Translations under genes and position numbers: made by a program
Assembly: GCA_027577595.1 (NCBI GenBank)
Contig: JANBRJ010000009.1
Coordinates: 1 to 64,000, forward strand
DNA from: Coemansia sp. RSA 487
Taxonomy: Eukaryota; Kickxellomycota; Kickxellomycetes; Kickxellales; Kickxellaceae
DNA: 64,000 bases
Direction of reading: 5' to 3'
Shown: piece by piece, positions 28,683-37,989 of the stretch
Numbering within the stretch: position 1 is the first letter of the stretch
How the letters are laid out: each line of letters starts with the position of its first letter
The notes under the pieces: generated by a model
What the model was told of the DNA's origin: nothing
Database searches by the model: none
What the model saw: the letters and a program-made list of their open reading frames with translations, nothing else

Positions 28683-31600
28683 TCATCGACTATCGCTTGC
28701 TCGTGCGATTTTGAGCTGCTTCAGATATTCCGCGTAGCTCACGCCATCGCGCTTGTGCCATGGTGCAAAGGAGTCGGTGAATAGCCTTCCACTACAACTG
28801 TGCCATCAACAAGACATAATCAAACCAACAAGAGTCAGTATAGATATCTACATAAAAACGTATGACAAGCCCTATGAAAATGTGCACACTATACACACTG
28901 AAATCACAACGGATCTGGTGATAATAACAATCCATGAAACGGGGGGGTGTGTGGGTGGATAGACAGTGCAATCGAGGGATTTTGCATTGTGCAGCTGAGG
29001 TCACGACTTCTGTCGGCTAAGCAAGCACACATTTTCCTTTATTCGTTTTTTTGCCCTCAGCATTTCCCACCAAAAATTAATGAATCGTTCGCACATGAGC
29101 ATGGCTTGCCATTTATACGTACCTTGTATCCGAAAGATGCGCAATTCTTTCTTCCGTGGCCTCTGACTCTGCAACCAGCCGAAGGATGCCTTCAGCTTTA
29201 CTTCTGTCCACCCAGTCTTTTATTGCTGTTCCAGCGGACGACCTTCGGTGTCTTGATTCAGCACAGAGTCTGTCGATCGTGTCTTCCAATGTAATGCTGT
29301 CGTGATTGGCAAGTGATCCCTCTACAAAGAAAATAGCCGTAGTTTATGTGTGTGATACATTCACGGAAAAGCCAGCTGTGGGCATTAGCCAAATGTAAAT
29401 ATCCAAGACATGTGTACCTTTGTCCAAGCAATACAAATCCTTTTTGATTCGTGTGTAACTTACCCGACAGCAACAACAGCCGTGCCATACGCGCCTTGCT
29501 CTCAGCCAAGCTGGCTCTTACATTCTCCATCACATGGACTTGGCGCAGTCCTACAAAAAAACAAGGAAAAGCATAGTTAATTACTGCATTAATTTTTGCA
29601 TTGTTCTGCTTGCCCAGAGTCACGCACACATACACATAAATAGCACACATTATCGAAACTCCATAAAAAGAAAAACAAGCCCTGCCTGCGGATGGATATA
29701 ATAGCAAGGAGCAAAGGTCGCCTCTTCCGGGAAAAGCTCCGCAGCAGCATCGAAGGGGGCTGCATTCTTGTCCACAAAAATAGTCAATATATGCATGATG
29801 TAATGTCAGCTAACACAAGAATAATCTTGCTTGATGGTGGGCACATTTGTCAATAAAAGGCGACCACCAAAAACTCCATAACACTATCCAACTTTGGAAA
29901 ATTGGAAAACGTAAAAGAATATTGCTTACCTTGTACTAAATTCTCGCCAATACTTGCAACAGCGAGTTCGTGTGCTTGTCCTGATATGCCTGGCGTTTGG
30001 GAAAATATGCCGCCGATTTTCTGGAGCCGCTCAACCTCGACAAGATTGCTGCTTGTCACGAGCTTGTCCGCTGGTTTGGTTATCCTTTTGGTTTGGTCGC
30101 TATGTAAATTCAAAGATATATTTAGCATCTCATATTTACATGTATACTTATTTTTGACAAGTTTCAAAAAAGGTACAAATAGCCGTAGATTTGTAAAAAT
30201 AAAGTGTCAAATATCAAATCACATCATTCATTGCTCTTACCTAGAGTCTATAGTCAAATGCTGAAGACGCCAAATGTCAACAGCATTCCACGCCTCCCGA
30301 GGATCTGCATAGACAAGTGCATGTACAAACCGTTTGTTTTCAGTGAAAACTTTAGACGAAACAAACCCTTCCACATCTGCCACACATTGCTTGATATCAG
30401 AAAGGAGTGTCTGAATTCGGCCTACGGTTTGTGTTATCTGGTCCGTCTTCTCACCACTGTCGCTGTGTGACCACATGCTCCTACTTTGTGATACTAGATC
30501 AGGCACAAGCGAGCCAAGCCTTTCATTGATATGCGATGCTGCCTCATGAATGACGCTCTGGAATATTGCGTTTCTAAGCTCGGCAGTATCTGGCGAATGC
30601 CTCGAGACATTCGCTGCTTCAGTGTTCATGCTAATCTGTCCAGCAATGCGCTCTACCTTTTCGACTAGCTCGTCTTTCTTCGAGTTCGCTCGTTCTTGAG
30701 TTGTCTGTATCTCTCTCCACATTTGCACACATCGGTCCTCCAGCTCCTAGACACGTACAAGTAATCAAACAGACATTCAGGATAACACTGGTTGTTAATT
30801 TTGAGCATGCTCTGCAGGAGGAATAGATATTGGACGACAACCCAGCGCCAAATGTTTTATAATTTACCTTTAAGCAGGCGATGATTCCTGCTACCATCAA
30901 CTGTCGTTCTTTGTACAGATCGTCTGACTCCCTTGCCCTGTCCCTACAAATACATAGCCGCATTAAAAGATATTTAGCAGCAATTAGATACAACAGCATA
31001 TAAATATGGCTGCCGAATAGTTGACTGCTGAGCTTACCTTGCCAAATGGCTATCCGAATTCTCTAAACCTGTTTCTTTCACTTTGGTTGTCAGCATGGTT
31101 AGAAACTCTACTGGGGCGTGTCTTACGTCCTTGTCTATAGCAGACGCAGACAATACGGAGCGAACGACATCTTGAGAGATATCCGACGGCTGTACAAGTG
31201 AAGAGCCTGGCATCATTTCCCTTGTGAGTCCTTTGACACGGGTGCTCATCTGACGCAGGTTTTCCGCCATCGCTTGCTTCATAAGGATCTGCAACCGTAG
31301 CTCACGGATTCTGTGTTCAGCGGAGGTCTTTTTAGCCTCAAGGTCGTTTATCTGCTGAATCACATTGTAGTTTTGACGATGCGTGCCGTCGATTTCGCTC
31401 AGAAAATGCTTCTCTTTTGCGCGCATACTCTTCACACCAGTAAAAAGCGATATATACGCAAGATCTGGGGCATCTTCTCTGTTGGTGGGTCCAAGCTGGT
31501 CGCAGTACTCTGCTAGTCTGCGTCTGGCGAAGCTGGCGTTCTGGGATGACACGATGTGGGCTGATGCAAGTTCTAGGATATGTGCTAGCCTGCCTTGGAG

Positions 31601-31753
31601 CAGTGGCTCAAGCTCCACCGGCTGGATCGTCTCCTCGCCCTTTGCAGTTACCAGTGTTGACTTTTTCCGAAATCCAAGCTCCTCAGTTGCCCAGTCCGCA
31701 ATGAGCTTGGCCGCTTGCTCCTTATCTGCGCCCTTGGCTTTTGTCGTGGACAT
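28683..31753 (-). CDS. HAUS5: HAUS augmin-like complex subunit 5 homologue (multi-exon)
   Basis: Exons read by eye: 31038-31753, 30868-30943, 30241-30746, 29930-30099, about 29686-29759, 29464-29550, 29123-29321 and 28683-28797. All junctions keep phase with good GT/AG sites except between exons 5 and 6, which I could not resolve. The sum is near 645 residues, close to human HAUS5 (633). The N-terminus has the family's head: DWATEELGFRKK, then LLQGRLAHILELASAHIVSS. Long coiled coils follow. The C-terminus (DSFAPWHKRDGVSYAEYLKQL) matches the conserved terminal W/LxxYL motif. Augmin recruits gamma-tubulin to spindle microtubules for branching nucleation. Head, coiled coils, tail and length agree; the identification is probable, not certain. 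It is divergent from centrin. Confidence 0.65.
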
Positions 31754-32233
31754 TTATACAACAAAGAAAAGCAAAATACAAATGACGATGAATAAGAATT
31801 TATTTTAAAACAACAGAGGTGCAAAAGTCTCGCTTTAAACAAAATGCTTTTTGGCAGAGCATAAAATAGGCGTTTGTTTATTATTGTGCGGCTGTGGCCA
31901 ATGGACGTGTTTCATCATTTTTTTGTCAAAATTGCTGGTGCGCCAGTTTGTTCTTTTTTGGGTTTCATTCCATGTTTCCATTTTAACTTTATATTTTGAA
32001 TTGGCCATACAATAAAGGCTTCGTATTTTTTTGCGTCTTGTCAGATACTCTTTTTCTTTTCAACCAGCACACCCTACGCGATTTTCTCCAATTTGCCAGT
32101 ATAGAAAGCTCGTTTAATATTATAGTGGGAAAACACACGGACATTTCGAGAAGTCCCAGAAAGCAGATAACAAGCAGCAATCCACATAGCATTGCAACCA
32201 AACGCACCTTCTACACATAATAAAACGCAGACC
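31754..32233. promoter_or_regulatory. Divergent promoter of HAUS5 and centrin
   Basis: A 480-base AT-rich interval between the start codons of two genes whose products act at spindles and spindle poles. Cell-cycle co-expression is an inference from arrangement. I recognise no specific binding site. Confidence 0.4.
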
Positions 32234-32740
32234 ATGAACGGCTATAGCCATTTTGCCTCCTCGCAGCGCGCCAGCAGCTCACGGCAAGCAGTGCCAAAGG
32301 TTAGCGACGAAAGGCTAGAAGAGATTAAGGAGGCATTTGATTTGTTTGACACAAACAAAGATGGGTTCATTGACTACTTTGAGCTGAAGGTTGCGATGCG
32401 TGCGCTTGGCTTTGACCAAAAGAAGAGCGAGGTTGTCAGTGTGCTTGAGCGGTATGGGAAGCCCGACGGCGACCAGATTGGGCTAGAGGGCTTTACTGTA
32501 GCCATGTCGGAGAAGATTAGTGCGCGCGACCCAGTCGACGAGTACAGGAAGGCGTTCAAGCTCATCGACGAGAACAACAGCGGAAGAATCACGGTTGCTC
32601 ATCTGCGCCGCATTGCGAGAGAGCTTGGCGAAGATATTAAAGATGACGAGCTGCAGGCGATGATTGAGGAGTTTGACGTGGACAACAACGGCGGCATCAG
32701 CGAGCAAGAGTTTATAAAGATTATGACCAGTGGTCACTGA
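32234..32740 (+). CDS. CDC31: Centrin / Cdc31
   Basis: A 168-residue EF-hand protein from the ATG at 32234, the length of centrins. Hand 1 ([12 protein letters not shown]) and hand 4 ([12 protein letters not shown]) have complete calcium loops. Hand 2 ([13 protein letters not shown]) and hand 3 ([13 protein letters not shown]) are degenerate or low-affinity, the usual centrin pattern. Between them sits the centrin linker with [16 protein letters not shown]. Centrin binds Sfi1 at the spindle pole body or centrosome and also TREX-2 and Rad4/XPC. The short serine-rich N-terminus is typical. It is divergent from the HAUS5 homologue. Confidence 0.93.
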   Translation: MNGYSHFASSQRASSSRQAVPKVSDERLEEIKEAFDLFDTNKDGFIDYFELKVAMRALGFDQKKSEVVSVLERYGKPDGDQIGLEGFTVAMSEKISARDPVDEYRKAFKLIDENNSGRITVAHLRRIARELGEDIKDDELQAMIEEFDVDNNGGISEQEFIKIMTSGH

Positions 32741-32877
32741 ATGCACAGATACCATTTCCTTTACTTGACCGTTTTTTTGTTTCTTTAATGCCGGTATTAA
32801 AATCACTCTCAAAGTGGGCAACGCATCTAACTGAAAGATAATATTAAAGTATACACACGTTTCGAACAACGCATCTT

Positions 32878-34113
32878 CTAAGCAAACGCTGAACACAGGG
32901 CCGATAGCACATGGTTGAGAACGTAGCGTGCTGGCAACAGAATCGCCAGCACCTGTCCCCACATAAATACATACTCCAGCGGGAGGTTGTGTGCCCCAGC
33001 GCGCCTTGACGCTTGCAAAACGGGCTGGTTCTGCGGAATTGTGCTGTCCTCGCTAGAGTCGTGTGGGAAGTGGCCAAGCTCGTAGAACTTTGCCATGCGC
33101 TCGTCCTTTTCCTCATAAACGCGGTACATCCACTGGGTGAAGCCCTCCTCGTCTTCTGGGATGTCGCTTACAGCGTACCGCTTGACATGGATGTGGACTT
33201 CCCGTGGATACACGCGCTTGCCATACATGCTCACAAGCCCGTACTCGTCCTCGGGAATGTCGCCCTTCTTCAGGCCCTCGTAGCCGATGGTCAGGTCGTA
33301 CAGGTAGGGGATCTTTGCGCGCAGCCTGGTCAGGGACACGCGGGTGCCATTCACGCGTGGCAACAATGTGTGCTCTGGGCGTCTAAGCCCCATTTTCTCG
33401 GCGTATCTGTCCGAAATGGCTGTGCGCTTGTTGCAAATGACTGTGCCCTCAGGGAAAATAAGCAGCCATGTAGGGTCGTCGTGGTCAACAATTCGCTGTG
33501 TGTGGTCCGCAAATGTCTTTTCATCGTCCGACCACTTGCGCTTGAGGAATATAAAGTCAAAGAACCGCATCCCCCAGCCAAAGATGGGCACACGCTTAAG
33601 TTCGGCCTTGAGTATGATTTTCAAGAACCCGTCGCACTCCTGGAAATAGCTCAGAATCCAGATAACGATCCAGTCAAAGTACGTCTGATGGTTACTGATC
33701 ACCATGCAGCCGTGCTCCACTGCTGGCTGAAACCAGAGCTTTTCGCTGGCTACCTCCTTATTGCCTGTTGCTGTCTTGCTACTACTTTTTTCATAATCGC
33801 CGTTGGAGGGCTCGTCGACAAGATTCTTGTCCCCTGTGAGAACCAGCTTTGTCGGCGCCCAGACCTGCGTTGCAGAAAGGAGCAGCAAGCAGAACCAGTG
33901 CTCCACTTGCTGGTTGAACTTGCGGTTCGCACGCGGCGACAGCAGCATCAGCCAGGGACTCACAGCAAGCTGGCACAGGTTGAGTGCAAGCGAGTGGCCC
34001 ACAAAAAAGATCAGGAGTGCTGCGAAGCGGAGTGAGTCCAACGGTCTCATCTGCGAACTGTTTGTGCGCCTTTGGTTAGGCTGATGCGCTGGCATCGTGT
34101 CTTGCAGCGACAT
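32878..34113 (-). CDS. Lysophospholipid acyltransferase (LCLAT1/CST26 family)
   Basis: A 411-residue membrane protein from the ATG at 34113. A hydrophobic segment near residues 28-65 anchors it. The PlsC catalytic motif NHQTYFDW (NHx4D) lies near residue 140, the LKAELKRVPIFGWGMRFFDFIFL block follows, and FPEGT sits near residue 220. A second hydrophobic region closes the C-terminus (EYVFMWGQVLAILLPARYV). This is the AGPAT3-5/LCLAT1 arrangement, as in yeast Cst26, which remodels acyl chains of phosphatidylinositol or makes phosphatidic acid in the ER. An acidic-basic insertion (about residues 105-125) separates anchor and catalytic domain. The exact substrate is not readable. Confidence 0.88.
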   Translation of the reverse strand: MSLQDTMPAHQPNQRRTNSSQMRPLDSLRFAALLIFFVGHSLALNLCQLAVSPWLMLLSPRANRKFNQQVEHWFCLLLLSATQVWAPTKLVLTGDKNLVDEPSNGDYEKSSSKTATGNKEVASEKLWFQPAVEHGCMVISNHQTYFDWIVIWILSYFQECDGFLKIILKAELKRVPIFGWGMRFFDFIFLKRKWSDDEKTFADHTQRIVDHDDPTWLLIFPEGTVICNKRTAISDRYAEKMGLRRPEHTLLPRVNGTRVSLTRLRAKIPYLYDLTIGYEGLKKGDIPEDEYGLVSMYGKRVYPREVHIHVKRYAVSDIPEDEEGFTQWMYRVYEEKDERMAKFYELGHFPHDSSEDSTIPQNQPVLQASRRAGAHNLPLEYVFMWGQVLAILLPARYVLNHVLSALCSAFA

Positions 34114-35006
34114 TCGAGGTTTTGGAACGTTTGGGAATTCGCTTGAACTGCAAATGAGCTTTAATATGCACAAGAATAGCAAACAAATAAAAATGGGCGG
34201 ACAAAAAATAAAGAGGAGGAATCGGATAACAGGAGAAAAGTCAAGCCTCGAAAAAGATTAATGCCTAGACAAGCTTAATTGTACAGCCATAAAGGATACT
34301 GCGGAGGCGATAAAGACGTAGAAAGTAAAAATATATATATATATGCCAGAAGGGTTCTTAAAAGAAGGAACACTCGCTATTAAACAGTAAAGTAAATAGC
34401 AGGGGAAAAGCAAGCGGAAATGAGAAAGTAAGCATGCCATTTTCTCCGTGTCTGTGGAGTCTGACGTTTTCTAAATGCGACGTCGGGCGGAAAATGAAGC
34501 ATGCACCACACACGATCTGCAATTGCTATGTCCAGCACGACCTGAACAAGCGTTCTTTGATGTATGGTGGATGCGTGTGTGTTGCCAGGTCATTTGAGGC
34601 TTTCAGGATGTCACTCGCATCTTTTGTTTGATTTCTGTCACTTTTCAGTATACATGTGCGTGATGCACAAACAGCAGTGCACGTCTTTTGCACAACCCAG
34701 GAAATTATTCCTGGATGGGAATTTCACAGCTATTTGTCCAAAGGAAGAGGGAGGGAGCTACGCTCAACATCGAGCTATACATGCTTCAAGCCTGGTGGCC
34801 ACTTTCCGCTTCAAGCATCCCTAGTTTCTCACGTGCAGCCGATCCATACCATCTGACAGCTGCAACAATCGAGTCTAGCAAATGCGCTTTTTCGGCGCAG
34901 TTTTGTCAGCTGCATTTCCCTCTTCTATATTTGTAAGCAGCAGTCTTTGGGATTTGTGCATTTCTCTTTCTATTTCATTTTATTTTGTTTTTCTTCTGTA
35001 ATAAAA
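34114..35006. other. Gene-free stretch between LPLAT and TFB3
   Basis: Nearly 900 bases between divergent start codons, with an (AT)7 tract at about 34330-34344. No coding frame is supported. Both promoters must lie here. Confidence 0.45.
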
Positions 35007-36050
35007 ATGAGCGTTCTGCAATCGGCACACAAGCAAGAGATTCCTGCATTCCAGAGCGACAAGGACTCGTGCCCGCAATGCAAAAGCGAGCGCTACCTGA
35101 ACAAAAGCATGAAGCTTCTCGCCGGCCCGTGCAAGCACAGGATCTGCGAGTCCTGCGTGCAGCAGATATTCGATGCTGGACCGGCGCCGTGTCCTGAGTG
35201 CCGCCGCATTCTGCGCAAAGCCGAGTTTTATCTGCCAATCTTTGAGGACCTGACCGTCGAAAACGAAGTGCGAATCCGCCAACGTATGGCGATGACGTAC
35301 AACAAGCGTGAGGAGGACTTTAAGAGTCTCAATGACTACAACATGTATCTTGAGATGGTAGAGGACCTTACCTTTAGGCTTCTCTACGACGTAGACACCG
35401 ACGAAGCAGAGTACATAATTGAAAAATATAGACGCGACAACACCGCTAGCATCGAGAAGAACCAGACAAAGTCGCGTCGTGAGGACCACTTGCAGAGACT
35501 CATCTCAGAGCAAGAGCACATGAAGCGCCAGCAGCAGCGCGAGGATCTTACGAAGCAGATCGAGGAGGAGAGGCGCGAGAAAAAGGAGGCCAAGGACAAG
35601 CTGATCAACGCGTTGGCAACCTCCGATAAGGACGCTAAAGATATTGTCAGGGAAAACATGATCCAGCTGAAAAAGTCGTCGATGAGCAGCCGTAAAGCCG
35701 TACACAAGTCGCGGCTTGATATTGAGGCGCTTCTTGGGAATGCCGATGACGACTTTGATGACGACGTCGAGGAGGAGGAGGACTACGGCCAGTTTGACCC
35801 AGCAGAATCGCCTTACAGGCCTATGGATATTGACCTCAAGTCCAGGTACGACGATCCAAACCCTGCCTTTAGGCAGGGCAGCCTTACTGCGGCTGGAATG
35901 ACTCGCGAGATACACCAAAGATACGTGCTCGAGGGCGCCATGGCTGGACTGTTTGTTCCATATCTGCAAGACGAAACAATGGAAGATGAGCTTGCCTTAG
36001 AAACCCAAGACACAAATATCATGATGTCTGTAGACAGCCAAGCAAGCTAG
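35007..36050 (+). CDS. TFB3: TFIIH subunit TFB3 / MAT1
   Basis: A 347-residue protein from the ATG at 35007. Residues 20-70 are a C3HC4 RING: CPQCKSE, GPCKHRICESC and CPECRRILRK. A MAT1 core helical region follows (FEDLTVENEVRIRQR, then YNKREEDFKSLNDYNMYLE), then a coiled coil. The C-terminus (about residues 265-325) is the CDK-activating part, with GGMTREIHQRYVLE-like sequence here AAGMTREIHQRYVLEGAM. TFB3/MAT1 assembles the Cdk7-cyclin H kinase and tethers it to TFIIH at promoters and repair sites. Length matches yeast (321) and human (309), with an acidic insertion near residue 250. Confidence 0.95.
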   Translation: MSVLQSAHKQEIPAFQSDKDSCPQCKSERYLNKSMKLLAGPCKHRICESCVQQIFDAGPAPCPECRRILRKAEFYLPIFEDLTVENEVRIRQRMAMTYNKREEDFKSLNDYNMYLEMVEDLTFRLLYDVDTDEAEYIIEKYRRDNTASIEKNQTKSRREDHLQRLISEQEHMKRQQQREDLTKQIEEERREKKEAKDKLINALATSDKDAKDIVRENMIQLKKSSMSSRKAVHKSRLDIEALLGNADDDFDDDVEEEEDYGQFDPAESPYRPMDIDLKSRYDDPNPAFRQGSLTAAGMTREIHQRYVLEGAMAGLFVPYLQDETMEDELALETQDTNIMMSVDSQAS

Positions 36051-36202
36051 TTTAGCTTGTATATTTCTTGCTCAAAAAGCCTCCAAAACATGTAATAAAT
36101 ATATCCATTAGCATTAAAAGGTTGGCAGTTTACCAAACGCAACAATGAATGAATCTACCGTATTTCTTGAGATGGGGTGACGAGCAAGCAGCATTGTATA
36201 TA

Positions 36203-37478
36203 CTACTCTACAGAGCTGTCCTCGGTTGCGCTGTCGTCGGGCTTTTCCCATTCAGCAAGCGTCTCGTCGTCGACATAATCGTACCGCCATACGAATCCGC
36301 CCTCGCCTGTGTAAATTATGCTACGGCAGTCTCTGGTAAACACGCAGCATGTGACAGGACGGACTGATCGCTTGTGTCTCAATGTTCGTACAGTCTTGCC
36401 GCTCTCGATGCAGTAAATGCAGACCTCGCCACGGCTGTTTCCGACACAGACAAACTTGTCGTCAAAGCTGACATCGAACCTCGAGATGTTGACACCATGG
36501 CTGCGGATACTAAAGGCACGAACCAGTGTTTGTGTCTGAAGATCCCAGTACTCGATCCGCCCAGACATGTTCTTGACTAGAAGGTTTGCATTCGCAAAGC
36601 GGATGCAGTCGACAGATGATCCAATGTTGCGCTTACCAGAGATGATAACCTCACAGTCATCGTGCACAAACTGGAGCGTGGTGCTATCAGGCTCATCCGT
36701 GTAATCTGGTACGGGCCATCGAGACACCTCGCCTGACGGAGAGCCAATGAATAGGAATTTGCCTTCCGGATGGAATCGTGCCGAAGTGGCGCTCTGGTTG
36801 TACACGCACAGGCAGGCGCCAGTCTGCACAGACCAGAGGCGAACTGTTTGGTCGCTTCCAACTGACACCAGAAGCCGGTCATCTGCTGGATGGGGCTGTA
36901 AATCAACAATAGGCTCAGTGTGACCACTCAAAACGCGAATTTCGCGCGTCCACGCCAGACTGATTATATGCACAAGCTTGTCCTCCCCAGCAACAACAAA
37001 CAGTGCGTCTCCAGGACACCGGATCCAACAGCATGTGCGAAAAGCTGCTGCATTCTTGGAAGGCAGCTGGAAATGCGACATGATATCCAAGTGGTCGCCA
37101 CAGTTCTCGTTGTCATAAACGTTTGCTTGGGTGTGGCCTGTCGTGCATAGCAGGTTGCTGTTGTCCTCTGGATCGCGTATTGCTGCACCACGCTTGTCAA
37201 AGGTGCGCTCATATGTGGCCATGCCACCCATACCATGGCCGTTTTTTCCCTTGTCCTCTGGATGGTAGAACATCAGCGCAAGCTGCGCAACAGTGCCGTT
37301 GTGGTTTTCGCGCACAATCCTTCGCAGGCGTAGGTTCTGGAATATGTGCTCTGGCGTCAATGGTTTTGTTTCGCTAGGCAACTCTGGCTTTGGTTCTTTA
37401 GCCTCTGCTTCGGGACTGGTAAGACGTGCACGCTTTGCTGGCGTCTCGCTATCCCCATGCTCGCCTATGCTGTTTTGG

Positions 37479-37514
<36 letters not shown>

Positions 37515-37534
37515 GCAATAGCCTCTACCGTCAT
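36203..37534 (-). CDS. WD40 protein, EED/ESC-like
   Basis: A 443-residue single-exon protein, the size of human EED (441). A polyglutamine run (11 residues, CTG repeat near 37484-37512) and a basic PAKRARL stretch precede the beta propeller. Features in EED's order: LFVVAGEDKLVHIISL, VLSGHTEPIVDLQPHPADDRLLVSVGSDQTVRLW, then SSVDCIRFANANLLVKNMSGRIEYWDL, which parallels EED's YVDCVRW...SKS...W strand. The propeller closes with CCVFTRDCRSIIYTGEGGFVWRYDYV. EED reads H3K27me3 inside PRC2. LRWD1-type WD40 proteins are the main alternative. No EZH2 or SUZ12 gene is visible in the window. Probable, not certain. Confidence 0.55.
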
Positions 37535-37989
37535 GTCTATAGTGGCGATATTCCCAGAGAGCTAGAGGAACTGTAAAAGTTACGAAATGCAATAGCCAAA
37601 AGGAAACGAAAAAGAAAAAAAGAGTATCACTACAAAATCGAATTATCGTTGGCGCGAAAGCAACACCACCACTCCATGCCTCAAAGGCGTTTCGCGTCTG
37701 TAGAATGATCAAGACCAAATCACTCGGATCAGCAAGGCACGTGAAGACAGTAACAAGGCTGCAATTGGCCACAATTGAGATTTTGGTACCATTTGTGATT
37801 CAGCAAAATGGTGTGATAACAGCTGTAAGAGCTCAAACGTTTTTGGGAGAATTGAGAGAGAAAAAAAAAGATCATCAAGCCTCGTTCTTCTTTTCTCATT
37901 CAATTTCTTTGGTAAAAAAAAAACTTTTTTCTATTTGTTATACCTTTTTCGAATAAACACGCAAATCTAGCTTGCAGCACAAATAAATA
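37535..37989. promoter_or_regulatory. Divergent promoter of the EED-like gene and metH
   Basis: 455 bases between divergent starts with A-runs near 37860 and 37915. No recognisable regulatory RNA or cobalamin-responsive structure was found by eye. Confidence 0.35.

Noticed and set aside
29686-29707. U12-type donor explaining the HAUS5 exon 5-6 gap
   Set aside because: An ATATCC-like donor is present, but the join would create a stop codon and the branch-site match is weak.
33013-34035. 340-residue plus-strand frame across the acyltransferase gene
   Set aside because: Antisense to a gene with intact NHx4D and FPEGT motifs; no recognisable fold.
37535-37989. Cobalamin riboswitch before metH
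   Set aside because: No B12-box or leader structure seen; such riboswitches are bacterial and not expected in fungi.
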